DNA of 64,000 nucleotides from Scalindua sp964344685 (GCA_964344685.1 CAYFOK010000008.1:62001-126000); one strand, 5' to 3'; counted from the stretch's first letter, positions 43,017-52,432 are shown. Numbers and translations: made by a program. Notes: a model not told the origin generated them from the letters alone.

Positions 43017-43850
43017 ATGTTTAAAGTTAAATTTTATGGGACAAGAGGTTCGATTTCAGTTTGCGGCCCCAGATTCCAGGAGTTTGGGGGTAATACTACC
43101 TGTATACAGATTACTGATATAGAAACCGGCAGGATAGGTATCCTGGATTCGGGCACCGGTATCAGAGAACTTGGTAATGATCTTGTGGCCAGTGGTCATG
43201 AACAGGACGAAATCATTATTATGTTCAGCCACTTTCACTGGGACCATATTCAGGGTTTTCCTTTCTTTGCAAAAGCCTATGATCCTAAACAGAAAGTTAA
43301 CATTTTTGCAATGGGAAAGGATAGAAATATTAAGAACCTGAAGGGGCTTTTTACGACAATGATGCAGAGCGATTACTTTCCTGTACCATTGGACAAAATG
43401 GGTGCAAGTTTTGAATTTATGCAGCCCGATGTCTCCACCGGTATATTTGGCCGTCTTCATATCAAGGTAACGGCCAACAGGCATAATCACCCAGGTGGAG
43501 CCTATGCTTATAGATTAGAGCATGAAGGAAAGATATTGGTATTTTGTACAGATATAGAGCATGGAGAAACGATAGACCAGAATACGGTTGAGCTTTGCAA
43601 GGGTGTAGATCTGCTAATTCATGAGGCGCAGTATACCAATGAAGAGTTGGAAGCAAGGAGAGGTTGGGGGCACAGCAGTTATGAACAGGCTATTCAGGTG
43701 GCGGAAATGGCAGGTGTAAAACAACTGGCTATTACTCACCATGATCCGGACCATGATGATGAATTCCTGTTAAAGATGGAGAAACAGTGTCAGGCAAGAT
43801 TCCCAAATTGTGTCCTGGCCAGGGAAAAGATGGAGATTGAAGTTAGGTAG
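43017..43850 (+). CDS. MBL-fold metal-dependent hydrolase
   Basis: This 277-residue protein belongs to the Lactamase_B_2 / PhnP-like group of phosphodiesterases. The metal motif is FSHFHWDHIQGFPFF (His-x-His-x-Asp-His), with later ligands in NHPGGAYAYRL, CTDIEH and AITHHDPDHDDEF. The N-terminus FYGTRGSISVCGP plus GGNTTCIQI is a recurrent signature of this subgroup, often found fused to or near signalling proteins. Substrate is unknown. AAGGAAGG lies 8 nt before the ATG. It follows the IscS-like gene by 55 nt. Confidence 0.9.
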   Translation: MFKVKFYGTRGSISVCGPRFQEFGGNTTCIQITDIETGRIGILDSGTGIRELGNDLVASGHEQDEIIIMFSHFHWDHIQGFPFFAKAYDPKQKVNIFAMGKDRNIKNLKGLFTTMMQSDYFPVPLDKMGASFEFMQPDVSTGIFGRLHIKVTANRHNHPGGAYAYRLEHEGKILVFCTDIEHGETIDQNTVELCKGVDLLIHEAQYTNEELEARRGWGHSSYEQAIQVAEMAGVKQLAITHHDPDHDDEFLLKMEKQCQARFPNCVLAREKMEIEVR

Positions 43851-43890
43851 GCTTCTCTCAATTTGAGACTGCCCTGGCCGGCCCTTTCGA

Positions 43891-44088
43891 TTAAGCTGTC
43901 AAGAACGGGGTCGTTGAAAACGGTCCATCAGAGAAATCCTCTGTTATTGCCTGATGCCATTCGGCCTGCATTTCCAGTTTCGGGGTTGAATATTCCGGTC
44001 CTACGGTAACACAACCCTGAAGCAGAATTAAGGCCAATACCGATAAAGGAATCCATTTCAGAACACAACATTTTTGAAAGTTTCTCAT
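43891..44088 (-). pseudogene. Remnant of an RND efflux outer-membrane factor lipoprotein (NodT/OprM type)
   Basis: The 65-residue frame starts with a lipoprotein signal ending LALILLQGC and continues VTVGPEYSTPKLEMQAEW, the standard N-terminus of NodT/OprM outer-membrane factors (GC-x-VGPDY-x-x-P...W). The family is about 450-500 residues long. Here the frame ends after DGPFSTTPFLTA, and there is no room for the rest before the MBL gene at 43850. No matching pump genes are present. It is best read as a truncated relic. Confidence 0.7.
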
Positions 44089-44307
44089 GGGCGTCCAATG
44101 TCTAAGAGATATTCAATTATGAGCAGGTTCCAGACTGTTCAGTGTACCAGAATCTCTATTATCGGGCAAGGGAGGTGTAAAGAGTGGGAAAGCCTGATAA
44201 AACCCAAATGACAAAGTTCAAATGTTAAATCAATGCTTAAAGCTTAAATGATTTAAGCCGTCATTTGTTTGAGCTTTTGATTTTGAATTTCATTGGGATT
44301 TACACTG

Positions 44308-44727
44308 TTATTGTTGATTGATTTTATGATACACCTCATCGTACACATCATAGAGTATGTTTTCTTCGCTCTTTATCCTTTTACCAAGGGCTGCGTAAAT
44401 GTTTTCGAACTCTTTTTGAAGCTCATTGTCCGGAATTCTTCCTCTAAAGTATTTTTCAAAGAATTCCAGCACAACTTTTGAGACATTCTTCATATCTATT
44501 GCGCTTAAAGCTAATATGCTTTCCAGCAGCATATTAGTTTCTGCTTCTTTTCTGAGAACCGAAAAAAATTGCTCGTCCTCGTTTTTGAAATGTGCAAGCA
44601 AATACTCTTTTACTGACAGGATTTTGTCCTGTCCTTCTTTCGAAAGAATACCAAGTTCTTTAACTTCATTGAGCATGGCAATAATTTTCGCATGCTCTTT
44701 TTTAAACCCTTCACTCAATGCTGACAT
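44308..44727 (-). CDS. Hemerythrin-like HHE domain protein
   Basis: This 139-residue four-helix protein begins SEGFKKEHAKIIAMLNEV and has LLAHFKNEDEQFFSVL, supplying His and Glu ligands of a hemerythrin-type diiron site. The later helix holds acidic residues (RIKSEENILYDVYDEVYHK) and a lone His, so the full ligand set is not certain. Members bind O2 or NO or act in Fe-S repair. AGGAG lies 12 nt before the ATG. It is monocistronic, flanked by a pseudogene and repeats. Confidence 0.82.
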   Translation of the reverse strand: MSALSEGFKKEHAKIIAMLNEVKELGILSKEGQDKILSVKEYLLAHFKNEDEQFFSVLRKEAETNMLLESILALSAIDMKNVSKVVLEFFEKYFRGRIPDNELQKEFENIYAALGKRIKSEENILYDVYDEVYHKINQQ

Positions 44728-44789
44728 TTTATTCTCCGCTCCTTATTTACTTTTTGATTATCTTTTAAATAAGTAAGAGGCAGGGATAA

Positions 44790-44921
44790 AATGAATATTG
44801 AATGTCGAACAAGGAATTACGAATGACTAATGACCACGGATCTACACGGAAGTTAAAAAAACTAAAAAGAGATTACTGTTACAAATCCGCAGCTTCTAAC
44901 TCGCAACACGCAACTCGTTCG
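44790..44921. repeat. Word-like dispersed repeat region
   Basis: The stretch AATATTGAATGTCGAACAAG is followed by GAATTACGAATGACTAATG and later by AACTCGCAACACGCAACTCG. These short quasi-periodic phrases recur in other intergenic regions of this window (2.8, 7.7 and 39.4 kb) and have no coding potential. They lie immediately after the stop of the GT gene on the minus strand. Confidence 0.5.
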
Positions 44922-46154
44922 TTATTTTTTCTTTTTTGTTTTATCCGGTTTTGGTTTCAGATTATTTCCTTTGCTGTATAACCCCCATAGATAATACTTT
45001 TGTGATGCAAAGCCCAGTGCTGATTTCCTGATCTCCATTTCCGAATACTTTACATTGTACTTCCAGGTATGATAGTTAAAGCTGAGGCTCCTTGCAAAAT
45101 AGAGAGATTTCAGGCTGTTAATTACTTTCTTTCTGTCTTCACTGTTTTTTGAGACATCGTATCGGTATACCAGGGTATAAAAAATCTGAGTCCACAGCAG
45201 GATCGTCAGGTCAAAAACTTCCACCTTAAACATCTCGTGTATTCTTGAGAATGCATACGGTTCTAAAAGTTCTTTAATGTCAGTCTGATATTTACTGAAT
45301 TCTATCTGACCTTTCTCTTTGAGATCAAGTATGTCGATGTCCAGTTCCTGAGGTTCTGCCATCTCCTTTAAGCCAAATGTGTCAGGAACAAAAAAATCAC
45401 CATTATTCCTGGCCATCCAGATGTCTTTATTCTGTACAAGTACTGTCAGTAATGTGTCAATTACCTGTTCAAACATGATGCCCAGTTTAGGCGCACTTGC
45501 TTTATGAATCTTTGTTCCCAACCCACTCTGGCAGATTTTAAAACCCCCGATGACAGCGTTCAGTGACATAAAGATATCTATTCCATACTGTTTGGTGCTT
45601 TCAGACCATGGCAGTTTCAGTAGATACTTTATCAGTTTTGGAGAAAATGCAAACTCTCCTCCTATCGGCTGCCGGACGTCCATGGAAAGCATGCCAAACA
45701 TGACGGGATAGCATATGTGATTTGTAATGGTGCCGTCAAACTGATGTCTTGAATAGAGCGGTATTACGTAGTCATAGCCATTAACAACAGGCCTGCCAAG
45801 GTATTCAATCCACTCTTTTGTTATTGATTTGAGATCTGCATCTACAATAATTACGGCTTCAGCATGTACTTTTATTGCGAATTTGAACAGGTTTAAAATA
45901 TTATTGCCTTTACCTCGAATACCGTGAGCGGTGCTGATGTATTTCTTCTCTATACGGGTTTTTGTTTCCAGAAAAGCATCTTTAGTATTATCCGGACTGT
46001 TGTTATCTACATTGACAATAATACATTTTTTGCCCGGGAAATACTCTTCAAGTCCTTCCGCTACGGTTTTGGTTACGAAAGGAATAGAGTCAGATTCGTT
46101 GTATGAGGGTATTCCTACGACAACATTATATTTGTTACTCTGTTTTTTCTTCAT
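44922..46154 (-). CDS. GT2/GT81-like glycosyltransferase
   Basis: The 410-residue protein is a GT-A fold transferase: VVVGIPSYNESDSIPFVTKT, VNVDNNSPDNTK, GKGNNILNLFKFA and the DxD motif IIVDADLKSITKEWI. The block VIPLYSRHQFDGTITNHICY and QPIGGEFAFSP is shared with glucosyl-3-phosphoglycerate synthase-like proteins, but the C-terminal 170 residues are different. No membrane helices are seen; the C-terminus is a poly-Lys tail. It is the last gene of the minus-strand envelope cluster. The acceptor is unknown. Confidence 0.85.
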   Translation of the reverse strand: MKKKQSNKYNVVVGIPSYNESDSIPFVTKTVAEGLEEYFPGKKCIIVNVDNNSPDNTKDAFLETKTRIEKKYISTAHGIRGKGNNILNLFKFAIKVHAEAVIIVDADLKSITKEWIEYLGRPVVNGYDYVIPLYSRHQFDGTITNHICYPVMFGMLSMDVRQPIGGEFAFSPKLIKYLLKLPWSESTKQYGIDIFMSLNAVIGGFKICQSGLGTKIHKASAPKLGIMFEQVIDTLLTVLVQNKDIWMARNNGDFFVPDTFGLKEMAEPQELDIDILDLKEKGQIEFSKYQTDIKELLEPYAFSRIHEMFKVEVFDLTILLWTQIFYTLVYRYDVSKNSEDRKKVINSLKSLYFARSLSFNYHTWKYNVKYSEMEIRKSALGFASQKYYLWGLYSKGNNLKPKPDKTKKKK

Positions 46155-46182
46155 GACGTTTCATTATAAAATTTTTTTATTT

Positions 46183-46270
46183 CCCGCCTGATAAACTGGC
46201 GCCCGCCGGTGCCGGATCGGACGGGGACAGATATTCACTTCCCGCCCGGCCATGCCGTTCGGAAGGGTAG
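46183..46270. repeat. GC-rich hairpin repeats between GT and WbqC genes
   Basis: The region carries CCCGCC words and a nested hairpin: CTTCC (46238-46242) with GGAAG (46261-46265), enclosing GGC with GCC (46248-46250/46254-46256). It is much richer in GC than the flanking genes and shares its core words with the hairpins at 7370 and 39341. Confidence 0.5.
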
Positions 46271-46275
46271 TTCAC

Positions 46276-46971
46276 TTAAGGCACTTCAGATTTAGTCTGA
46301 CCCCTTAATATTTTGAGGCTATTATCTCCGCAGTTGAATAACAGGTCAATGGATGACATGTAAGGTTCAAAATCTCCAAATAGTTGATTATATACCGGAT
46401 GTTTGAACTCCTGAAAGATTACCTCTAAACCTTCTTTATCGAACAGTTCTACATTCATGTAATTATTACTACCCTTTCCTGCCAGGTATTTATTGCCATT
46501 CAGGGCCTTGCAAATGTCGATTAAGCGTTCTGTCGGTTCTTCTCTCAGTTTCAGATCGGATGCCATAACAAGTCTGGTTTTCAGGTCTAAAGCATTGATT
46601 AAGAATTTGATTATCTCAATATTTATATCGACAAGGCGGTCCCAGCTGCGGCTGAAAATATCTTCAAAAAAACTTTTGTAATTGTCAAAACAGGCAGATT
46701 TTGAGTAGTTGGTAATAAGTGCCTGAAGATGTTTTCTGCCCCAGTTTGCTTTGTTATTAATCTTGACTTCATTAATCTTTTCCGGAAAACGGTATAAGAC
46801 GGGAACTGTTATCCACTGGCAGCCTTGAGCGGTTTTAATCCTGTTACGGTTCTGCCATTCATTTTTTTTGAATTGGACATTATCTAGTATTACAAATACG
46901 TCTGCTTTATCAATTTTATCAAGATAGCCTAACCAGGGAAGGTATTGTGGTTGATGAATTGCTATAAGCAT
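46276..46971 (-). CDS. WbqC-family protein
   Basis: The 231-residue protein matches the WbqC family from its start, AIHQPQYLPWLGYLDKI, through FVILDNVQFKKNEWQNRNRI, to the later YLAGKGSNNYMN and LFNCGDNSLKIL segments. WbqC proteins are found in O-antigen and glycopeptide-like clusters and are proposed to transfer glycine or another small amino group to an aminosugar. In this cluster a DegT aminotransferase could make the amine it acts on. GGAAAAG precedes the ATG. Confidence 0.92.
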   Translation of the reverse strand: MLIAIHQPQYLPWLGYLDKIDKADVFVILDNVQFKKNEWQNRNRIKTAQGCQWITVPVLYRFPEKINEVKINNKANWGRKHLQALITNYSKSACFDNYKSFFEDIFSRSWDRLVDINIEIIKFLINALDLKTRLVMASDLKLREEPTERLIDICKALNGNKYLAGKGSNNYMNVELFDKEGLEVIFQEFKHPVYNQLFGDFEPYMSSIDLLFNCGDNSLKILRGQTKSEVP

Positions 46972-46997
46972 TTTCTTTTCCAGGTTTCAGCCTCCAG

Positions 46998-47111
46998 CCT
47001 CTCTATCGAGAGGATTCCAATCCTGGACTTGGATTCCTTACGAGAGTAAGGACTTCCTCTCTTCCCTGGACAAAAGACGCCGAGGGCTTTTCGAGAGGAA
47101 TCCAACATTGG
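46998..47111. repeat. Hairpin-rich dispersed repeat between WbqC and PHP genes
   Basis: CCTCTC (46998-47003) pairs with GAGAGG (47008-47013) and CCTTAC (47036-47041) pairs with GTAAGG (47046-47051), both with 4-nt loops. The words GGATTCCTTAC, AAGGACT and GGAATCCAA echo the repeat copies at 39341 and 62031. It looks like a rearranged member of that family. Confidence 0.6.
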
Positions 47112-47116
47112 AGTCT

Positions 47117-48649
47117 TTATTCTTGTTTTTCTTCTTCTTTAAACGTAACAAATACAGGATTTGTTACTATACCTCTAAACAGATAACTCGTATCTACCGC
47201 CAGCCGATAATAGATTTTTTCATTTGGATTATAGTAATCATCATCGTAGGCAATATCTATCGAATCATCTGCTTCAAATGTTTTAATAACAGATCCGTTT
47301 CTTATCAAATCAATTTTGAAGCCTCTTTTATTATATGCAGAAGACTTTTGTGTTTTATCAACAGTTACAACTATTCTTATACGGGGTTTTCCTGTAAGCA
47401 CTATATCATCACCCATAAATCCCAGCTTGCCGCTCTTTGTATCTTCAACAACAAAACTGTTCAAAGTAAGTTGATTGGCATCTCCCATGGCGGCATACAT
47501 CTTACCGGTAGCAAGAGCATACATTATATTTCCATAGTTTTTTTCCTTTACCAGAAAGACTGTCTGTGTTTCATCGATATCAAACCCACGTCCTTTATAA
47601 TCTACCTCTCCGATTACCCACGCCGGCTTTTCTCTCATTCCTGCACAAAACTGGAGTAAAAGTTTGTCCCAGATTCCACCGGGCGGGCCAACATGCCTCA
47701 TACCTTCACTGAAAACTGCTATACCGGTGTAATCGAATGTCTTAAGAAGGTCTTCCTCGTAAGGTGATGAAATGATTTTAATATCGTCCTGCTCCATAGA
47801 TTTTTCTACTTCCGGATGCGCCCAGAATGTCAGGGCACCACTGTAGTCTACGTGATCAATAAGATACTGGTATGGCCCCACACCCTGATCACCATGATAT
47901 TGATCATACAAAGGTGTCTTAAATGGGAAGTTGTTCACCAGGAATACGGCTCCTACGAAGAAACATACGATGCCTAACACTTTGCCTGGTTCTTTATTGT
48001 TGTCCGAATCTTCATTTTTTGATAAGGGAGGATTTTTACTGAGTGAAATAAGGCACCATCCAAAAATGAAAAAACAGACAGGCCATAATCTGAAAACAGC
48101 TTCTGCGTCGAAAATCCTGGGAAATCCATTTCCTACTGAAGGTAGGTTTTCGTAATCAGATGGGTTTTCCAGCCCAAGTACCAGGATATGCTCATTGCCT
48201 CTTACTAATGTCAGGTTTTTCTTAAAAAAACTACCCTGCCAATAGTAGAAAGGGATAGACTCTGCCCCATGGATCAGAACCATATCGGGGTATTTTTTAT
48301 TTAATTCTTCGATTGTATTGATATAATTCGCAGCACCATATTTCTGAATAGAATTTTGATTGACAACCTTCTGGACAATCTTCTTTAAGGGCGGTACTCC
48401 ATAGACCCATTTCATTGTGTCGTGTTCAGTAAAGATTACGACTTTTATACCGCGTTCTCTCGCAAGTGCAACAATTTCCTCGGGCGTATTCTCTCCGTTA
48501 CCGATTGTGGTGTGTATGTGGACAACACCAGGAATGAGTTTGTACTGTTCGGCATAACAGGTATTGAAGAATGGGCTTAAGTAGCCTGAGAACAGACAGG
48601 CAAATACGACCAGAACGAAACTTGAGTAGAGGCTTTTTTTTCTACACAT
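47117..48649 (-). CDS. Membrane-associated PHP-domain phosphoesterase with inserted membrane helices
   Basis: A signal sequence (about 8-33) leads into a PHP metal-binding domain: VVHIHTTIGNGENTPEEIV (His 44 and 46), FTEHD (74-78), LIHGAES (126-131) and FWAHPE (275-280). Between the third and fourth motifs lie two hydrophobic helices (about 188-203 and 223-240) around a charged loop. The C-terminal 180 residues are beta-rich. PHP proteins are metal phosphoesterases. Here the active site would face the periplasm, so an envelope glycan or lipid phosphate is a plausible substrate. Confidence 0.85.
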   Translation of the reverse strand: MCRKKSLYSSFVLVVFACLFSGYLSPFFNTCYAEQYKLIPGVVHIHTTIGNGENTPEEIVALARERGIKVVIFTEHDTMKWVYGVPPLKKIVQKVVNQNSIQKYGAANYINTIEELNKKYPDMVLIHGAESIPFYYWQGSFFKKNLTLVRGNEHILVLGLENPSDYENLPSVGNGFPRIFDAEAVFRLWPVCFFIFGWCLISLSKNPPLSKNEDSDNNKEPGKVLGIVCFFVGAVFLVNNFPFKTPLYDQYHGDQGVGPYQYLIDHVDYSGALTFWAHPEVEKSMEQDDIKIISSPYEEDLLKTFDYTGIAVFSEGMRHVGPPGGIWDKLLLQFCAGMREKPAWVIGEVDYKGRGFDIDETQTVFLVKEKNYGNIMYALATGKMYAAMGDANQLTLNSFVVEDTKSGKLGFMGDDIVLTGKPRIRIVVTVDKTQKSSAYNKRGFKIDLIRNGSVIKTFEADDSIDIAYDDDYYNPNEKIYYRLAVDTSYLFRGIVTNPVFVTFKEEEKQE

Positions 48650-48719
48650 AATTATAATATAGTAACTGAATATTAATTATAATCTTTCCGGAGATGCTGA
48701 ATAATATATTATAGATCAG

Positions 48720-49883
48720 TTAAAATCTATATAATTCTGTACATCTTGTGCATACGGGATACCTCTTTTCTCTCTTAGTAATCTTTCTAAAGCGCATGTA
48801 TTTTTCGTTATTCCATATTTTACGAAAAGGCTCTTTTCTTACGTTACCGGGAGAGAAATTCAGCGACTGGCAGGGCCGTACCGTACCATCCGGGAATATA
48901 TAAGAGACCATCCATGGGCTGAGGCATCTCCTGCCATAACCGGAAGAGGTAAAATCAAACTCAGTATAATATTTCCTGATCTCTTCATTTGTGAAATTCG
49001 GGTAAAAGGCAATCTTTACATGAGAATCCTTTTTGTCGATTTCTTCTTTTTTCCGGATAAGAAGCTCAACATCAATATCTGGCAGGCTATCCCTTACAAA
49101 ACCTTTCCAATCATTACAAACCATCCCATAGTAACCCTTAAAGATTTTGTTATGCTGTTTATACATCTCCTTGCTGAGGAATATCAGATGGTGGAATGTA
49201 ATTGTGCTTGCCATTAACTCTTCTGCAATACCGATCAACTCATCAAGTCGTTTGTAATTTATCTCAAATATTGTACTGGAGATATTTACGACAGGCTTGT
49301 TCAGTCCGGATTTTTTTTTAATATCCCGGATTAATTTGAGACCTCTGAACGCCCTGTCAAATGTGCCTTTTGCTCCCCGTACCTCATCATGTATTTCGCG
49401 CGGGCCATCCAGTGAAAAGATAATTTCGTCTACACCCAGATTAACTATGGAGTCTGCATGCTTTTCCAATAATATACCATTAGTAATTATATTGCAGCGC
49501 ATACCCTCCTCTTTAATACGGGAAACTACCTTTTCCCAATTTGAATACAATAAAGGCTCTCCGCCAAAGAGCGTTACATTTGGTTTGAACGTCTTTATGT
49601 CGTTAATAATTTTATCTATTTCACCAAGTGACAGCTCATCCTTTAACTCTTTGGGTGACAGCTCCCTGGATGTTCCGGAAGGGCCCCACTGACCGCACAT
49701 CTTGCATCTAAGGTTGCACCGGTAAGTAAGGAAAAGATCAACCGTTTCCGGATAATGGCTGTATCCATCGTGAATTGTGTAGGTTAAATAAGAGAGCAGC
49801 CGCTGCTTAAATGCCTTCCATGCATAACCGGGCTGGGTAATTGATTTGGCAAGGTTTCTTTTTAAATTACGTAATTGAATCAT
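48720..49883 (-). CDS. Radical SAM/SPASM domain protein
   Basis: The 387-residue enzyme has the radical SAM cluster motif TYRCNLRCKMCGQWG (Cys-x3-Cys-x2-Cys), the NVTLFGGEPLL glycine motif and IITNGILL. A C-terminal SPASM region holds further Cys residues (RRCLSPWMVSY, GTVRPCQS, YPVCTRCTEL) for auxiliary Fe-S clusters. It probably modifies a sugar or small molecule in this cluster, although SPASM enzymes can also act on peptides; no precursor peptide is visible. Its start overlaps the end of the carbamoyltransferase gene by 17 nt, implying translational coupling. Confidence 0.92.
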   Translation of the reverse strand: MIQLRNLKRNLAKSITQPGYAWKAFKQRLLSYLTYTIHDGYSHYPETVDLFLTYRCNLRCKMCGQWGPSGTSRELSPKELKDELSLGEIDKIINDIKTFKPNVTLFGGEPLLYSNWEKVVSRIKEEGMRCNIITNGILLEKHADSIVNLGVDEIIFSLDGPREIHDEVRGAKGTFDRAFRGLKLIRDIKKKSGLNKPVVNISSTIFEINYKRLDELIGIAEELMASTITFHHLIFLSKEMYKQHNKIFKGYYGMVCNDWKGFVRDSLPDIDVELLIRKKEEIDKKDSHVKIAFYPNFTNEEIRKYYTEFDFTSSGYGRRCLSPWMVSYIFPDGTVRPCQSLNFSPGNVRKEPFRKIWNNEKYMRFRKITKREKRYPVCTRCTELYRF

Positions 49884-51570
49884 CTTTTTCCAGCAAGTAG
49901 TTTCCCATAATCAAGCAGTCTATACCTGTTGAGAAAAAACAGCGGATAGCCTCTTTTGGTGTTGTAACTACAGGCTCTCCTGCCACATTGAACGAAGTAT
50001 TCAGTACAACAGGGATACCACTTATTTCTCCAAAATTTTTAATAACATCATAAAACAGTTTATTGTACTTCCGGTCAACCGTTTGAACCCTGGCGGTTCC
50101 GTCTGTATGGGTAACAGCAGGTATCAGTTTTCTCTTTTCAGGCTTAACATCACAGATGAATAGCATGAAAGGTGACTCCTGATCAAAGTCAAAGAAGTCC
50201 TTAGCCGATTCTTTTAACACCGCAGGAGCAAAGGGGCGGAAATCTTCCCTGTGTTTAACATACTTGTTGACTATATCCTGCATATCGCTGCTCGTAGCAT
50301 TTGCCAGGATACTTCTGTTGCCCAATGCACGCGGGCCCCATTCTGCCCTTCCCTGAAACCATCCGATAATCTTTCCATCGTTTATTAATTCAGCACATTT
50401 TTTAGCAATGTCCCTGTGATGTGTGTACTTCAACTTATCAAGATCAAGTTCAGCCTTTATCTCTTCATTTGAAAATTCAGGTCCCCAGTAGGCATGTTTA
50501 ATAACAAAATTTCTGTTATTTCCCAACATAGTATTGTAAATATAATAGGCAGCGCCAAGTGCTGTGCCGGCGTCATGTGCAGCCGGCTGTACAAAGACAG
50601 ATTCGAAAGGAGAATCCTGCAGTACCCTGGAGTTCATTGAACAGTTTAAGCCGACACCACCGGCAATACACAAATTTTTTAACCCGGTTTTTTTGTGAAG
50701 ATAATCGGTGATGTGTAAAGTTGTATCTTCCAGGATTTTCTGCAGGCTTGCCGCAATATCCTTGTGCCTCTTTTCAATTTCCTGGCCTCTGGTCCTAATC
50801 GGTCCGCACTCATCAATGAACCTCTTTGACATAAAACCTTCCCTCGAACCGGCGCTTGCCCAATATGTGAAATAGTCCGGGTTCATCCGGTACTCCCCGT
50901 CAGGTAATAATTTAACCATAGCTTTAAAGAGATCAATGTATGCGGGCTCACCATATGATGCAAGCCCCATCACCTTGTATTCGTCATTTCCATGCTGGAA
51001 TCCAAGATATTTTGTTACTGCGGCGTAAAGGATCCCTAAAGAGTGCGGGAATTTAATCTCTTTAATTTTTTCGATTTTGCTGCCGGTGCCTTTGCACATT
51101 AATGTGCTTGTCCACTCACCCATATAGTCCATAGTGAGAATCGCAGATTCCTCAAATTGTGATGTGAGAAAGACACTTGCCGCGTGCGTCACATGATGTT
51201 CCAGGAAGTGTATCCTGGTTTTGTTGTTTTGTTTGAGTTGCTTTAACTCGGAAAGGTAATGGCCTGCACTGTTAATTTCATCGACTATATAGCCGACAGA
51301 ATAGAAGGGGGCTTTTGGAATTTTTAATATTCTATATGGAATTCTTCTCGATATCCTTAACCATGGGTTATAGCTGAAGCCGATGTGGTCAATATCTTTT
51401 AACGTTATGTTTCCCGCTTTCAGGCAGTAGTCAATTGCCTTAAAAGGCATACCGCTTTCATGCTTTCTGCGTGTAAACCTCTCCTCTTCAATAGCAGCAA
51501 TTAACTCCCCATCTTTTACTAAAACCGCAGCAGCATCCAATGTGTAACCGCCTATTCCAAGGATGTACAA
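49867..51570 (-). CDS. NodU/CmcH-type carbamoyltransferase
   Basis: This 567-residue enzyme should transfer a carbamoyl group from carbamoyl phosphate, via carbamoyl-adenylate, to a hydroxyl of a sugar. The N-terminal kinase-like domain has ILGIGGYTLDAAAVLV, IEEERFTRRKHE, LEHHVTHAASVF and LTMDYMGEW. The C-terminal YrdC-related region has GWFQGRAEWGPRALGNRSI, FRPFAPAVLKE and VLNTSFNVAGEP. The start is a TTG at 51570 with GAGGAG 7 nt upstream. It is coupled to the radical SAM gene downstream and lies 31 nt after the deacetylase. Confidence 0.95.
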   Translation of the reverse strand: MYILGIGGYTLDAAAVLVKDGELIAAIEEERFTRRKHESGMPFKAIDYCLKAGNITLKDIDHIGFSYNPWLRISRRIPYRILKIPKAPFYSVGYIVDEINSAGHYLSELKQLKQNNKTRIHFLEHHVTHAASVFLTSQFEESAILTMDYMGEWTSTLMCKGTGSKIEKIKEIKFPHSLGILYAAVTKYLGFQHGNDEYKVMGLASYGEPAYIDLFKAMVKLLPDGEYRMNPDYFTYWASAGSREGFMSKRFIDECGPIRTRGQEIEKRHKDIAASLQKILEDTTLHITDYLHKKTGLKNLCIAGGVGLNCSMNSRVLQDSPFESVFVQPAAHDAGTALGAAYYIYNTMLGNNRNFVIKHAYWGPEFSNEEIKAELDLDKLKYTHHRDIAKKCAELINDGKIIGWFQGRAEWGPRALGNRSILANATSSDMQDIVNKYVKHREDFRPFAPAVLKESAKDFFDFDQESPFMLFICDVKPEKRKLIPAVTHTDGTARVQTVDRKYNKLFYDVIKNFGEISGIPVVLNTSFNVAGEPVVTTPKEAIRCFFSTGIDCLIMGNYLLEKDDSIT

Positions 51571-51601
51571 CGTTTATCTCCTCTTTAATTTTTAATTAGA
51601 G

Positions 51602-52429
51602 TTAAAAAAATATCCTTTTTAAATTCTGGAAGAATTTTGTATCCTTGAACGATATAATATTCAATGCACCATCCAATTTCTGCTTGAAAACAAAAAAACA
51701 ATCAGTCGTCTCTATGCCGATCCTTTTAAGTGCAAAAGTGTCAGAATTCTCACTGTTTATACCATATACGTTGGAACATGCACACGTGTATTTATGTGCC
51801 TTAACAATTTCCATTATCGCGTCATCAAAATCTGCCATTGTACCGACCGGATAGGCAAACGAATTTATCCTCTGGCCAAGTTGTGATTCCAGTATATCCT
51901 TAGAGTCTCTGATTTCTCTTATAATTTCTTCTTTACTTAAACCTGTCAATATCCTATGGGAAACAGTATGTGAACCAAATGAAATATTGTCACTCTTCAT
52001 TTCATCTATCTCTGACGGAGAAAGATATTTACTGCTGTTACTATTGATAAAATCACTTACCAGAAATATTGTTGCCGGAAAGCCATGTTTTTTAAGCAGA
52101 GGATAAGCGATATGGTAATTGTCACTGTGACCGTCATCAAACGTAATTACTATGGAACCGGCAATCTTTTCAATATCAGTCTTTAAATATTCTACCGCTT
52201 CTTCCAGAGAAATTACTTTATAATTATCTTTTATATACTGCAGCTGTTTTTCAAACTCTTCAGGAGTAACGGTTTCATCAGGTTCTGTCTCGTTACTGAT
52301 GCTGTGATATGTCAGAATCGTTACTCCTTTTTTGTTGGTCTTACTATGGTGTCCCGTACAAGCTGCGGTAATACACACTATAGTTTTTATAATCTTTTTC
52401 AGTAAAAATCTTGGAGAGGTAGCAGTCAT
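51602..52429 (-). CDS. Polysaccharide deacetylase (CE4)
   Basis: The 275-residue protein contains the NodB homology domain: TILTYHSIS, the metal motif IVITFDDGHSDNYHIAYPLL (Asp-Asp), FGSHTVSHRILT (His-x3-His) and SFAYPVGTMADFDD. It removes N-acetyl groups from an aminosugar polymer or lipid-linked oligosaccharide. The N-terminal hydrophobic stretch (about 12-26) may anchor it to the membrane. It begins 3 nt after the DegT stop, so the two are co-translated. Confidence 0.93.
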   Translation of the reverse strand: MTATSPRFLLKKIIKTIVCITAACTGHHSKTNKKGVTILTYHSISNETEPDETVTPEEFEKQLQYIKDNYKVISLEEAVEYLKTDIEKIAGSIVITFDDGHSDNYHIAYPLLKKHGFPATIFLVSDFINSNSSKYLSPSEIDEMKSDNISFGSHTVSHRILTGLSKEEIIREIRDSKDILESQLGQRINSFAYPVGTMADFDDAIMEIVKAHKYTCACSNVYGINSENSDTFALKRIGIETTDCFFVFKQKLDGALNIISFKDTKFFQNLKRIFF

Positions 52430-52432
52430 AAA

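Noticed and set aside
44922..46154. Second glucosyl-3-phosphoglycerate synthase.
   Set aside because: It shares GT-A blocks with GpgS but its C-terminal part is unlike it, and it lies in an envelope glycan cluster, so only a general glycosyltransferase call is safe.
47108..47659. A 183-codon plus-strand open frame opposite the PHP gene.
   Set aside because: Its translation is rich in Ile, Tyr, Cys and Phe with no motif, and it is antisense to a clear PHP protein.
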